Positions 9,482 to 17,881 of a stretch of DNA of 64,000 nt are shown piece after piece. Position 1 is the stretch's first letter. Every line of letters starts with the position of its first letter. Position numbers and translations under genes: made by a program. The DNA comes from CAVVSD01 sp963757125 (GTDB lineage: Bacteria; Actinomycetota; Thermoleophilia; Solirubrobacterales; Solirubrobacteraceae): assembly GCA_963757125.1 (NCBI GenBank), contig CAVWQP010000001.1:1-64000 (forward strand). Reading direction: 5' to 3'. The notes beneath the pieces are model-generated. The model did no database searches. It was not told where the DNA came from and saw only the letters and a list, made by a program, of their open reading frames with translations.

Positions 9482-9931
9482 ACCCGCGTTCGCGACCTCC
9501 ACCTGCCCCTTCGCAGTGACGGTCGTGATCGGGATGCCGAGCACCGTCAGCCGGCGCGGCAGGTCGAGTCGCAGCCAGCGCGACACCCGCGGCGACAGCG
9601 TCGAGATGATGAGCTCGTCGAAGCCGCGGATGTTCACCGCGTCCTGGACCGCGAGGAACGGGTCGGGATCGCCGACCAGCCCCTCCACCGGGCCACCGGC
9701 GACCTCCTCGAGCAGCGGGACGGCGAGGTCCAACGAGGCCTGCGCCTCCGACGTGGATGCAGCGTCCTCCGGATCGGCGAGACGGTCCAGGCCGTGGGTG
9801 GCGGCCGGGACGAGCAGCGTGAACGTGGCGTTCCCGACGGCGGCGCGTGCGCGAACCGCCTCCAGCAGCGCAGGCGTGGCAGCCGTCCGGTTGGCGACGA
9901 CGAGGACACGGGCGGGATCGGACGAGGGCAT
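9479..9931 (-). CDS. UspA-like protein, copy 2
   Basis: 150 residues beginning MPSSDPARVLVVANRTAATP. Strand order and the motif VNIRGFDELIISTLSPRVSRWLRLDLPRRL match the universal stress protein fold, although the ATP-binding G-2X-G-9X-G(S/T) motif is not clear. It is a diverged paralogue of the gene 44 bp upstream. The pair probably arose by tandem duplication and may be co-transcribed. Confidence 0.7.
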   Translation of the reverse strand: MPSSDPARVLVVANRTAATPALLEAVRARAAVGNATFTLLVPAATHGLDRLADPEDAASTSEAQASLDLAVPLLEEVAGGPVEGLVGDPDPFLAVQDAVNIRGFDELIISTLSPRVSRWLRLDLPRRLTVLGIPITTVTAKGQVEVANAG

Positions 9932-9975
9932 AGCGGTGCCTCCTTCCAGGTTGTCCCGACTGATTGTGGCAATCC

Positions 9976-10422
9976 CTACGAGCGAGGTACAGCCGGGACG
10001 TCTGTGCTCTCGACGCTCGTGACCGGAAGCCCGAGGTGCTCGAGGCGCCGCGCGAGGTCCACGCGCAGCAGCCGGGACACCCGACGGGTCGACGGCGAGC
10101 TCACGATGACCTCGTCGATGTCGTGGAAGTTGATCGCGTCGCTGACGGCCGCGACGGGGTCGTGGCCGCCGATGAGGATCTCGATCGACCCCCGCGCGGC
10201 ACCGCGCAGCGCGGGCAGCGCCATGCGCAGCAGCATCCGCGTCCCGGGGTCCTCGACGTCGTCGGGCCCGTCGACGGCGACCACCCCGGAGGACCCGCCC
10301 GGCACGAGCAGGACGAAGTGCGCCGGCCCGCGCAGCGTCCGCTCACGCACCGTGAGCATGAGCGCCGCGGAGGGCGATGCACGGTGCGCGACGACGAGGA
10401 CGCGGGTGGGAGGATCATCCAT
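9976..10422 (-). CDS. UspA-like protein, copy 1
   Basis: 148 residues beginning MDDPPTRVLVVAHRASPSAA. It shares with its neighbour the N-terminal strand (RVLVVAxR), the central DPxxAVxDAxNxxxxDE pattern and the C-terminal RVSRxLRxDLxRRL block. Likely a stress-response protein of the universal stress fold, ligand unknown. It is divergent from the Rpf-like gene across a 440-bp gap. Confidence 0.7.
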   Translation of the reverse strand: MDDPPTRVLVVAHRASPSAALMLTVRERTLRGPAHFVLLVPGGSSGVVAVDGPDDVEDPGTRMLLRMALPALRGAARGSIEILIGGHDPVAAVSDAINFHDIDEVIVSSPSTRRVSRLLRVDLARRLEHLGLPVTSVESTDVPAVPRS

Positions 10423-10475
10423 GTCCCACCAGTCTCCGCCCCCGCGGCTCTTGCGGCAAGCCGTACAAGAAGATG

Positions 10476-10523
10476 TTGCGCCGACCCCCCTGTGTCGAGG
10501 AGGGCATCGGGGGGTCGGCGCAA
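10476..10523. other. Perfect 15-bp inverted repeat with 18-nt loop
   Basis: ttgcgccgacccccc (10476-10490) pairs exactly with ggggggtcggcgcaa (10509-10523). It lies 54 bp upstream of the UspA-like start and far from any stop codon, so it is not an obvious terminator. It could be a protein-binding site or a structured leader element. Confidence 0.6.
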
Positions 10524-10862
10524 AACGACCTTCGACCCGCGGAGGAGGACGGGTTCGGGTCGCAGATGGAGTCACCGGATCGAGGTGACCCTTGCGCCGC
10601 GAACTACCCGCCGGATCCGCAGACGAACCGGTCTCATCGCCATGCGCAGGTTCTTGGCGCAAAAGCTCTATATCGGTGCAGGAACCTCGGCGGTTCGGGC
10701 CTCGCAGACGTGCAGAACCTGCGTCGGCGCTGGGAGCGTCCCTGCAGGACGGGGACCGCGACGTTGGCGCGGACCCGCTCGCGTCACGACTCGAGGCCCT
10801 CCTGCATGTTGCTACCCAGGCTGCCGACGGGCAGACCGCTAGCGTCCGCCCCCTCCGTCCGC
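10524..10862 (+). promoter_or_regulatory. Long untranslated upstream region of the Rpf-like gene
   Basis: About 340 bp without a supported frame. It contains several potential hairpins: gaacc-tcggc-ggttc near 10682-10696, and gcaggttct (10646-10654) against agaacctgc (10714-10722). Cell-wall hydrolase genes of actinobacteria often have a c-di-AMP riboswitch here, but I could not match that consensus. Confidence 0.35.
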
Positions 10863-11870
10863 ATGCTCCGCCGTCGCATCCAGATCGCCGTCCCACTGCT
10901 CCTCGCCGTCGTCGCCGGCGCGGCGACGCTGACCCCGTCGACGGGCGCGCAGGACGTCGACAAGCTCCGCCAGCGGGCCGACTCCAAGCGCGCGAGCGAG
11001 CGTCAGCTGTCCGGCGACGTCGCCCGCCTCGGCACGCTGCTGCGGCGCCTGCAGGCCGACATCGCGGTCGTCGAGCGCCGCCGGAGCGAGGTGCAGGCCG
11101 AGCTCGCGGAGGACCAGGCCAAGCTCGGCGCCCTGCGCAGCGACCTCCGCGGTCAGCGCGCCCGGGTCCAGCGGCTCAAGACGCACCTGCGCCAGAGCCA
11201 GGCCGTCCTCGCGGCACGGCTCGTCGAGCTCTACAAGGCGCCCGACCCGGACCTGCTGAGCGTCGTCCTGAGCGCACACGACTTCTCCGACCTGCTCGAC
11301 CAGGCGACGTTCCTGCAGCGCATCCAGAAGCAGGACCGCCGGGTGATCACGAACGTCGAGCGGGCCCGCAGCGACGCGAACGCCGCGGTCTCGCGGCTCG
11401 CGAAGGCGGAGGCCGCCCAGGAGGAGACGACGGAGGCGATCGCCGCCCGCAGCAAGGCGCTGACCGGCATCAGCGCCGCCCTGGCGAGCCGGCAGGCGGA
11501 CTACACGGCCGCGCGTGCGGCGCGCGCCGCGGCGCTCAGCAACGCGCGGACGAGCCGCAAGGGCCTCGAGGCGCGCATCGCCAAGCTCGAGGCCCGCCGT
11601 GCGAGCTATGCGGGCGCGAGCTCCGGCGGCCCCTGGTCGATCCCGTGGCCGATCGTGCAGTGCGAGTCCGGCGGGACGAACACCCCGCCCAACAGCGCGG
11701 GCGCCTCGGGCTACTACCAGATCATCCCCTCGACCTGGCGCCTGTACGGCGGCAGCGGACCGGCCGCCTACCTGGCGCCCAAGTCCGAGCAGGATCAGGT
11801 CGCGGCGAGGATCTGGAACGGCGGCGCCGGCGCGGGCAACTGGGTCTGCGCGGCGCTCGTCGCGCACTGA
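10863..11870 (+). CDS. Secreted peptidoglycan hydrolase: coiled coil plus Rpf/transglycosylase-like domain
   Basis: 335 residues. A signal peptide (MLRRRIQIAVPLLLAVVAGA) leads to a long coiled coil (about 35-245), like PcsB/RipA-type autolysin regulators. A C-terminal lysozyme-like domain follows: WPIVQCESGGTNTPPNSAGASGYYQI, with the Glu of CESGG as catalytic acid, then STWRLYGG and RIWNGGAGAGNWVC. This is the resuscitation-promoting-factor/transglycosylase fold. It should cut septal peptidoglycan. The next gene starts at its last stop base. Confidence 0.85.
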   Translation: MLRRRIQIAVPLLLAVVAGAATLTPSTGAQDVDKLRQRADSKRASERQLSGDVARLGTLLRRLQADIAVVERRRSEVQAELAEDQAKLGALRSDLRGQRARVQRLKTHLRQSQAVLAARLVELYKAPDPDLLSVVLSAHDFSDLLDQATFLQRIQKQDRRVITNVERARSDANAAVSRLAKAEAAQEETTEAIAARSKALTGISAALASRQADYTAARAARAAALSNARTSRKGLEARIAKLEARRASYAGASSGGPWSIPWPIVQCESGGTNTPPNSAGASGYYQIIPSTWRLYGGSGPAAYLAPKSEQDQVAARIWNGGAGAGNWVCAALVAH

Positions 11871-12853
11871 TGCTCGGGCACGACCCGAGCGCGAGCACAT
11901 CGGAGAACTACCGCCGCTTCGCCGCGCTCGAGGCGCACGGGACGTCGGCGGTCTACGAGGCGATCTGCGACGGCGTCTCGACCGACCCCGACGTCCTCGC
12001 CTTCCTCGGCGACCTGGCGCCGCGCTGCCGCCAGCCGAACCTCCTGCTCGGCGTCGTCAAGTACGCCTTCGGCGAGCAGGCGACCTACGGCGCGTTCCGC
12101 GAGACGGTCCTCTCGCATCGCGACGAGGTCGCGGAGCTGCTGGCGACGCGGCGCACGCAGACCAACGAGCCCGCCCGCTGCGCGGCGATGCTCCCGATCC
12201 TCGCGTCGCTGCCCGGGCCGCTCGCGCTCCTCGAGGTCGGAGCGAGTGCGGGCCTCTGCCTCCTGCCGGACCGCTACGGCTACCGCTACGGCGACCACGT
12301 CGTCGGCGAGGGCCCGCCGGTCATCGACTGCCGCCTCGTCGGCGACCTGACCCCGCCGCTGCCCACGGCGCTGCCGGAGGTCGTCTGGCGCAAGGGGATC
12401 GACCTCCAGCCGCTCGACGTCCGCGACCCCGACCACGTGCGCTGGCTGGAGTCGCTCGTGTGGCCGGGCCAGACGACGCGGGAGCGTCACCTGCGGGAGT
12501 CACTCGCGCTCGCGCGCGAGGACCCGCCGGAGATCGTCGCGGGCGACCTCACCGAGCTCCTCGAGGACGTCGCCGCCGAGGCGCCGCGGGACGCGACGCT
12601 CGTCGTCTTCCACACCGCCGTCCTGAGCTATCTGACGGTCGAGCAGCGCCTCGACGTCGGGCGTCGCATCGCGGCGCTGGGCGCGACGTGGATCGCCAGC
12701 GAGGCACCGGGCATCCTGGGCGTCCCGGCACGCCCGGGGGCCCTCATGGAGCGCGGGCACTTCGTGCTCGTGGTCGACGGGACGCATGAGGTGGCGAGCA
12801 TGGGTCCCCACGGCGACTGGCTGAAGTGGGAGAAGCAGTGCACCGCTCGGTAG
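11870..12853 (+). CDS. DUF2332-family protein (methyltransferase-like fold)
   Basis: 327 residues, close to the family length. It keeps family landmarks: PNLLLGVVKYAFGE, TQTNEPARCAAMLPILASLPGPLALLEVGASAGLCLLPDRYGYRYG (a Rossmann-like glycine motif resembling an SAM-binding site), and VVFHTAVLSYLTVEQR. The function is unknown; a methyltransferase role is an inference from the GAxAG motif. The start overlaps the stop of the upstream hydrolase (TGATG). Confidence 0.8.
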   Translation: MLGHDPSASTSENYRRFAALEAHGTSAVYEAICDGVSTDPDVLAFLGDLAPRCRQPNLLLGVVKYAFGEQATYGAFRETVLSHRDEVAELLATRRTQTNEPARCAAMLPILASLPGPLALLEVGASAGLCLLPDRYGYRYGDHVVGEGPPVIDCRLVGDLTPPLPTALPEVVWRKGIDLQPLDVRDPDHVRWLESLVWPGQTTRERHLRESLALAREDPPEIVAGDLTELLEDVAAEAPRDATLVVFHTAVLSYLTVEQRLDVGRRIAALGATWIASEAPGILGVPARPGALMERGHFVLVVDGTHEVASMGPHGDWLKWEKQCTAR

Positions 12854-12894
12854 AGTCGGCATGAGCCCGTGCGCTCCCGACCGGGCTCGGGAAC

Positions 12895-14460
12895 GTGCGA
12901 TCGATCTTCAGGCGAAGCCTCACCATCAGGACGCTGCTCGTCGGCGGTGTCCTCGCTGCCCTCCTGGGCGCGGTGTTCGCCGTGCTCGTCGTGGCGGTGC
13001 GTGAGCAGCAGTCGGCGGGCCGCCTGGCGTTGCGGTCGCAGCAGGCGATCGGCGCCGGTTCCGCGCTGGAGACCTCCCTCGTCAACCTGGAGAACGGCGT
13101 CCGCGGCTACGTCGCGAGCGGCCGCGAACGTCTCCTGGAGCCCTTCCGCACGGCCCGTCGCACGTACCCCGCGCAGGCCGAGCGCCTGAGCCGCCTCGTC
13201 GCCGACGAGCCGCGCCAGCAGGCGGCCGTCCGCCAGATCACGACCGGCATCAACGACTACGTCGCCCTGTGGGCGCTGCCGCTCGTCGGCTTGGCCGACG
13301 AGCGCCGCGAGGTCGCCCAGAGCGTGCTCGCGACCGGGACCGGCCGCGAGCGGCTGGACACGCTGCGCAGCGAGCTGGCGACCCTCTTCGCCCGCGAGCG
13401 GTCGGTCGCGGCCGAGCGCGAGCGGCGTGCCGACCGGCGATCGGACACGGCTGTCGTCCTCGGGCTCATCGGCATGGGCCTCGTCGCGCTGGTCGCCTTG
13501 GGGATGTGGCTCGGGCTGCGCCGGTCGATCCTGCGACCGGTCGAGCGTGTCGCCATGGCCACGCGCGCCGTGGCCGACGGCGATCTCACCGTGCACGTCC
13601 CCGCAGACCGCGAGGACGAGATCGGCACGCTCGCGCGCTCGTTCAACGACATGACGGACGCGCTGAACCGCAGCCACCAGCAGCTCGACTCCCGCTCGCA
13701 GGAGCTCGAGCGCTCCAACCACGACCTCGAGCAGTACGCGCAGATGGCGTCGCACGACCTGCAGGCGCCGCTCGCGACGATCGACCTCTACCTGCGCCTC
13801 ATCGAGCGCCGCCTCCCGGACGCCTCGCAGGAGGAGCTCGTCCAGCTGTTGGAGGGCGTCGGCGGCTCGACGGACCGCATGCGCTCGCTCGTCCGCGACC
13901 TCCTCCACCTCGCCCGCGTGGGCCGCGGTGAGCCGCGACGCGAGACGCTCGACACGCGCGCCGTGCTCGACCGCGCGCTCGAGAACCTCGCCGGCCCGAT
14001 CGACGAGCGCGGCGCGGACGTCAGCGCCGGCCCGCTGCCCATCGTCAGCGGCGATCCGGGCCAGCTCAGCCTGCTGTTCCAGAACCTCCTCGGCAACGCC
14101 ATCAAGTTCAGCGACCACGACGCGCCGCACGTGAGCGTCACGGCGTCGATCGAGGGCGACGAGGCCCAGTTCGCGGTGCGCGACAACGGCATCGGGATCG
14201 ACCCGCAGCACGCGGAGCGGATCTTCCAGCCGTTCCAGCGGCTGCACGGCGAGGACCGCTACGAGGGCACGGGGATCGGCCTGGCGATCTGCCAGCGCAT
14301 CGTCAGCCACCACGGCGGGCGGATCTGGGCCGAGAGCGCCGTGGGGGCGGGCAGCACGTTCCGCTTCACGCTGCCGCTGGCCGACGAGAGCCCGTCGCCG
14401 CCCGCGCCGCCGACGACGACGCACGACGAGGCCGAGACCTCACACGCAGCGGCCGCATGA
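12895..14460 (+). CDS. Sensor histidine kinase with CHASE3-type sensor
   Basis: 521 residues. A first TM helix (about 10-32), a CHASE3-like helical extracellular domain (ending near 180), a second TM helix, HAMP (RRSILRPVERV to FNDMTDAL), a HisKA domain with the H-box MASHDLQAPLATIDL and a HATPase with NLLGNAIKF, DNGIGI and GTGIGLAICQRIV. The last ~25 residues are a low-complexity Pro/Thr tail. The architecture matches Cph1/bacteriophytochrome-type output kinases. No response regulator adjoins. It overlaps the lipoprotein gene by ATGA, hinting at ligand sensing. Confidence 0.88.
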   Translation: MRSIFRRSLTIRTLLVGGVLAALLGAVFAVLVVAVREQQSAGRLALRSQQAIGAGSALETSLVNLENGVRGYVASGRERLLEPFRTARRTYPAQAERLSRLVADEPRQQAAVRQITTGINDYVALWALPLVGLADERREVAQSVLATGTGRERLDTLRSELATLFARERSVAAERERRADRRSDTAVVLGLIGMGLVALVALGMWLGLRRSILRPVERVAMATRAVADGDLTVHVPADREDEIGTLARSFNDMTDALNRSHQQLDSRSQELERSNHDLEQYAQMASHDLQAPLATIDLYLRLIERRLPDASQEELVQLLEGVGGSTDRMRSLVRDLLHLARVGRGEPRRETLDTRAVLDRALENLAGPIDERGADVSAGPLPIVSGDPGQLSLLFQNLLGNAIKFSDHDAPHVSVTASIEGDEAQFAVRDNGIGIDPQHAERIFQPFQRLHGEDRYEGTGIGLAICQRIVSHHGGRIWAESAVGAGSTFRFTLPLADESPSPPAPPTTTHDEAETSHAAAA

Positions 14461-15365
14461 GGGCGCGACTCGCCACCCTCCTGGCGCTCGGCGTCCTGCT
14501 CGCGCTGGCCGGCTGCGGAGGCGGGGGCGCCGACCCGCCGAAGGATCCTGCGCAGAGCGCGGACCCGATCCGGCTGGGCACGAAGAACTTCACCGAGCAG
14601 TACATCCTGGGCGAGATCTACGCGCAGGCGCTGCGCGCACACGGGATCCCGGTCGAGCTCAAGAGCGACATCGGCAGCTCGGAGATCGTCGACCAGGCGA
14701 TGCAGATCGGCAGCCTCGACATGTACCCCGAGTACACCGGGGTGCTGCTGTCGGAGATCGCGGGCGTGAGCCGGCGACCGCCCTCGGCCGAGGCGACGTT
14801 CACCGCCGCCCAGAGGTTCGAGCGCACGCGCGGCTACGACCTCCTGACGATGACGCCGTTCAGCAACTCCAACGCGCTGGCGGTCACCCACAAGACGGCG
14901 ATGAAGTACGGCCTGCGGACGATCGGCGACCTCGACAGGATCCCCGGCGGGGCGACGATCGCGGCGCCGCCGGAGTTCCGCACGCGCTTCGAGGGGCTCG
15001 TGGGCCTGCGGGACCGCTACATGCTCACGGCGAAGGTCGTCGCCATGCCGATCGGCCAGCAGTACAAGGCGCTGGACGAGGGCCGCGTCGACGCCGCCGC
15101 GGTGTTCGCGACCGACGGCATGCTCGACGACGAGGAGTACGTGATCCTGCGCGACCCGCGCAACCTCTTCAGCTTCCAGAACGTCACGCCGGTCGTCCGC
15201 ACGTCGGTGCTGAAGCGCACGCCGGGGCTCGCGAAGGCGGTCGACCCGGTGTCGGCGAAGCTCACGACCGATGCGATGCGCAAGATGAACGCGCAGGTCG
15301 ACATCGACGGCCGCGAGCCCGCGGCCGTCGCCAAGGAGTTCCTGGAACGGGAGGGGCTGCTGTGA
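14457..15365 (+). CDS. Osmoprotectant (glycine betaine/choline) binding lipoprotein
   Basis: 302 residues with a lipoprotein signal (lipobox LAGC, Cys20). The mature part is an OpuAC-type periplasmic binding fold: IRLGTKNFTEQYILGEIYAQAL, SDIGSSEIVDQAMQIGSLDMYPEYTGVLL and a late ALDEGRVDAAAVFATDG. These are hallmarks of OsmF/ProX/OpuCC proteins. No ABC permease or ATPase is nearby. Since it is coupled to a membrane kinase, it may act as a sensor accessory or work with a transporter elsewhere. Confidence 0.88.
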   Translation: MRARLATLLALGVLLALAGCGGGGADPPKDPAQSADPIRLGTKNFTEQYILGEIYAQALRAHGIPVELKSDIGSSEIVDQAMQIGSLDMYPEYTGVLLSEIAGVSRRPPSAEATFTAAQRFERTRGYDLLTMTPFSNSNALAVTHKTAMKYGLRTIGDLDRIPGGATIAAPPEFRTRFEGLVGLRDRYMLTAKVVAMPIGQQYKALDEGRVDAAAVFATDGMLDDEEYVILRDPRNLFSFQNVTPVVRTSVLKRTPGLAKAVDPVSAKLTTDAMRKMNAQVDIDGREPAAVAKEFLEREGLL

Positions 15366-15736
15366 CGGGCATCCAGCCGGAGCTCTGGGTCGATCGGGCC
15401 GGCGCTGCGGTGACCTTCTACGAGGCGGCGTTCGGCGCGCGGGTGCTGCTGCGCGTCGGCGAGGGCGACGACATCGTCGCCCAGCTCGCGGTCGACGACG
15501 CCGTGTTCTGGGTGTCGGCCGCGTCCGACGGCGGCCCGCGGTTCAGCCCGCCGGCGATCGGCGGGACGACAGGGCGGACGCTGCTCGTCGTCGACGATCC
15601 CGACGCGTTCGCGGCCCGGGCGCTCGCCGCCGGCGCGACGGAACTCGCCCCCGTCGCCGACGAGCACGGGTGGCGGCTGGGACGGATCGAGGACCCCTTC
15701 GGCCACGAGTGGGAGATCGGCCGGCCGCTCGCCTGA
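15362..15736 (+). CDS. VOC-superfamily (glyoxalase-like) protein
   Basis: 124 residues, one vicinal-oxygen-chelate domain: PELWVDRAGAAVTFYEAAFG at the start and GRIEDPFGHEWEIGRPL at the end with the metal-ligand Glu. This pattern resembles the PhnB-like subgroup. The GTG start overlaps the lipoprotein stop by 4 nt. Substrate unknown. Confidence 0.82.
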   Translation: MTGIQPELWVDRAGAAVTFYEAAFGARVLLRVGEGDDIVAQLAVDDAVFWVSAASDGGPRFSPPAIGGTTGRTLLVVDDPDAFAARALAAGATELAPVADEHGWRLGRIEDPFGHEWEIGRPLA

Positions 15737-15751
15737 CCGTCGCGATCTATG

Positions 15752-15765
15752 CGAACATGCGTTCG
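15752..15765. promoter_or_regulatory. LexA (SOS) box
   Basis: CGAACATGCGTTCG matches the Gram-positive/actinobacterial LexA consensus CGAACRNRYGTTCG at every position, and the flanks extend the arms (atgCGAAC, GTTCGcat). It lies directly upstream of the ATG at 15767, where a bound repressor would block transcription. Confidence 0.72.
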
Positions 15766-15766
15766 C

Positions 15767-16093
15767 ATGACGGCCAAGGGAAGCTCCTACGCATGGTTCC
15801 GCCGCTGCCTCGCGCGCGGCGACCTCGCGGGCGTCCGGGCGGCGGCGGTGGAGCTCCCCGTGATCGACCTCACCGATGCCTTGCGCATCTGCGTGCTGAT
15901 GGCCCAGCAGGGCGATCGGCGCTTCGAGCGCGCGGCCGTCCGCTGGCTGGCGCGGCTCTGCGTCGAACGGCGCCCGACCCTCGACGACCTGCGCGCCGGG
16001 CTCATCGCGCTGGAGGCACTGCCGCTCAACCCGGTGGGCGCCAAGCAGGAGCTCTCGAGCCTCTGCGGGCGCCTGGGGGTCGGCGCGCCCTAG
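15767..16093 (+). CDS. Conserved small protein, probably SOS-regulated
   Basis: 108 residues beginning MTAKGSSYAWFRRCLARGDLAGVRAAA. Soluble, helical, no catalytic motif. Proteins of this type (WFxRxLRxGDLxxVRAAAxELPxxDLxDALRxC) occur in actinobacteria without known function. An upstream ATG at 15749 would put the LexA box inside the gene, so 15767 is preferred. The box suggests a DNA-damage response role. The stop shares CTAG with the convergent oxidoreductase. Confidence 0.75.
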   Translation: MTAKGSSYAWFRRCLARGDLAGVRAAAVELPVIDLTDALRICVLMAQQGDRRFERAAVRWLARLCVERRPTLDDLRAGLIALEALPLNPVGAKQELSSLCGRLGVGAP

Positions 16094-17109
16094 GCGATGA
16101 GGGCGACCTTGCCGGTGTTGCCGCCCTGCTCCGCGAAGCGCAGCGCGGCGGCGGCGTCGGTCAGGGGGAAGCGCGCGGCGACCTGCGCCGAGATCCGCCC
16201 CTCGCGCAGGAGCCCGAACAAGCGGGCGAGGTCCTCGCGCACCTGGGCCCGATACCGCGCGGGGCGCAGGCGCTTGCCGGCCCAGAGGTTGAAGAAGTGG
16301 GCATGGCGCCCGTTGGGCAGGAGGTTCCAGGCCGTGAGCCGCGCGAGCAGCTTCAGCACGGGCAGACGCGCGTTGCCCGGGTCGTCCTTCGTCGCTGCGC
16401 TGCCGTAGGAGACGAGCGTGCCGCCGCGCGCGAGCATCCGCCAGGACGCCTCGATGCCGTCGCCGCCCACGTGGTCGAAGACGGCGGCGACGCCGCCGGG
16501 CGCCAGCTCGCGCACGCGGGCGGGGACGTCCTCGGCCCGGTAGTCCACCGGGATGGCGCCGAGCGCCCGGACGCTGTCCTGCTGGGCGGGCCCGGCGACG
16601 CCGATCACCACGATCCCGGCATCCACGGCGAGCTGGACCAGGAGCGAGCCGACGCCGCCGGCCGCGCCCAGCACGACGATCGTCGCGCCCGACGGCACGC
16701 GCGCGGTGCGATGGAGCATCCGCCAGGCCGTCAGCCCGTTGACGATCGCCGTCTCCGCGTCGACGGGATCGACGCCGTCGGGTACCGGCGCGAGATCGGC
16801 GACCGGGAGCACCACGCGCTCCGCCCAGGCCCCGGTCTTCGTGAGCGCGGCGACGCGGCGGCCCGGCGCGAGGGAGACGCCGGTGCCGACCCGCTCGACG
16901 ACGCCGACGAGGTCGTAGCCCGGCACGAACGGGAACGGCGGCTGGTCGTAGTACTTGCCGAGCCGCATCTGCTGCTCGGCGAACGAGACGCCCGTCGCCT
17001 CGACGCGCACGACGGCCTCGCCGGGACCCGGCTCCGGGAGCTCCTGGGTGATCGCCCGGAGCGTCTCGGGCTCGCCGATGCCGGGAAGCTCGATCGCGAG
17101 GGTGCGCAT
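16090..17109 (-). CDS. Zinc-type alcohol dehydrogenase / quinone oxidoreductase (MDR family)
   Basis: 339 residues. GroES-like N-terminus (EPGPGEAVVRVEATGVSFAEQQMRLGKY, PGYDLVGVVERVG) and an NAD(P)-binding Rossmann domain (ATIVVLGAAGGVGSLLVQLA). Structural-zinc cysteines are absent, as in quinone reductases. The start MRTLAIELPG is chosen for its AGGAG 8 nt upstream. It is divergent from a TetR regulator across an 85-bp gap with an inverted repeat, so probably repressed by it and induced by an electrophile or quinone. Confidence 0.88.
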   Translation of the reverse strand: MRTLAIELPGIGEPETLRAITQELPEPGPGEAVVRVEATGVSFAEQQMRLGKYYDQPPFPFVPGYDLVGVVERVGTGVSLAPGRRVAALTKTGAWAERVVLPVADLAPVPDGVDPVDAETAIVNGLTAWRMLHRTARVPSGATIVVLGAAGGVGSLLVQLAVDAGIVVIGVAGPAQQDSVRALGAIPVDYRAEDVPARVRELAPGGVAAVFDHVGGDGIEASWRMLARGGTLVSYGSAATKDDPGNARLPVLKLLARLTAWNLLPNGRHAHFFNLWAGKRLRPARYRAQVREDLARLFGLLREGRISAQVAARFPLTDAAAALRFAEQGGNTGKVALIA

Positions 17110-17145
17110 GGGGCTCGCTCCTGTCGTTGATGTTCTGCTATCTAG

Positions 17146-17170
17146 CATGTGTTAGAGACTATAACATACG
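17146..17170. promoter_or_regulatory. Candidate TetR operator between divergent genes
   Basis: catgtgtta and taacatacg are inverted repeats (7 of 9 match) around a 7-bp spacer, in an unusually AT-rich patch between the oxidoreductase and tetR starts. One site here could control both promoters. Confidence 0.55.
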
Positions 17171-17194
17171 TATCGCTCTGTTACTGTCCGTCGC

Positions 17195-17881
17195 ATGAGC
17201 GCGCCGAACCTCACCCGCCGGGAGCGCGTGCGGGAGCAGACCCTTCGCGAGATCGAGCAGCACGCGCTCGCGCAGGTCGCAGAGGGCGGCGTCGCCGCCC
17301 TGTCGCTCAACGCGATCGCCAAGGCCATGGGCATGTCCGGCCCGGCGATCTACCGCTACTTCAGCTCGCGCGACGAGCTGCTCGCGGCGCTGATCACCGA
17401 CGGCTACGCCGAGCTCGGCGAGGTCGTCACGGCCGCGGCCGCGGCGACCGCACGCCGCGCGCCGGCGAGGCGCCTCGCGGCTGTCGCCGACGCCTACCTG
17501 GCGTGGGCGCGCGCCAACCCGTATCGCTACGAGCTGCTGTTCAGCGTCCGGCCTGCGACCTACTCCGATCCGGCCGAGGCGATCGAGGCGATCCAGCCGG
17601 CGATGGTCGCCCTGCTCGAACTCCTGGGCGAGATCGCCGGCGAGGCCGGTGCGCCCAGGCCGGGCGCGAAGCTCGAGGGGCAGCTGCGGCGCTGGGCCGC
17701 CGCGCGAGGCGACGCCGACCCGCCGCCCCCGGGCGTCCTGAAGCTCGGCGTCCTCGCCTGGTCGCGACTGCACGGCATCGCGAGCCTCGAGCTGGCCGGC
17801 ATCCTCGGGGACATGCAGCTCGACGCCGGCCTGCTCGCCCAGGCGGAGGTCGACGACCTCGTCGCGCGCGCCGCGTCCTAG
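17195..17881 (+). CDS. TetR/AcrR-family regulator
   Basis: 228 residues. The N-terminal helix-turn-helix (about 12-58) reads ALAQVAEGGVAALSLNAIAKAMGMSGPAIYRYFSSRDELLAALI. The C-terminal ligand domain resembles TetR_C_33/WHG types (AYLAWARANPYRYELLFS). It probably represses the divergent oxidoreductase and itself. Its stop shares CTAG with the next convergent gene. Confidence 0.92.
   Translation: MSAPNLTRRERVREQTLREIEQHALAQVAEGGVAALSLNAIAKAMGMSGPAIYRYFSSRDELLAALITDGYAELGEVVTAAAAATARRAPARRLAAVADAYLAWARANPYRYELLFSVRPATYSDPAEAIEAIQPAMVALLELLGEIAGEAGAPRPGAKLEGQLRRWAAARGDADPPPPGVLKLGVLAWSRLHGIASLELAGILGDMQLDAGLLAQAEVDDLVARAAS

Noticed and set aside
10524..10862. c-di-AMP (ydaO) riboswitch before the Rpf-like gene
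   Set aside because: The position is right but the conserved core segments could not be found, so no riboswitch is called.
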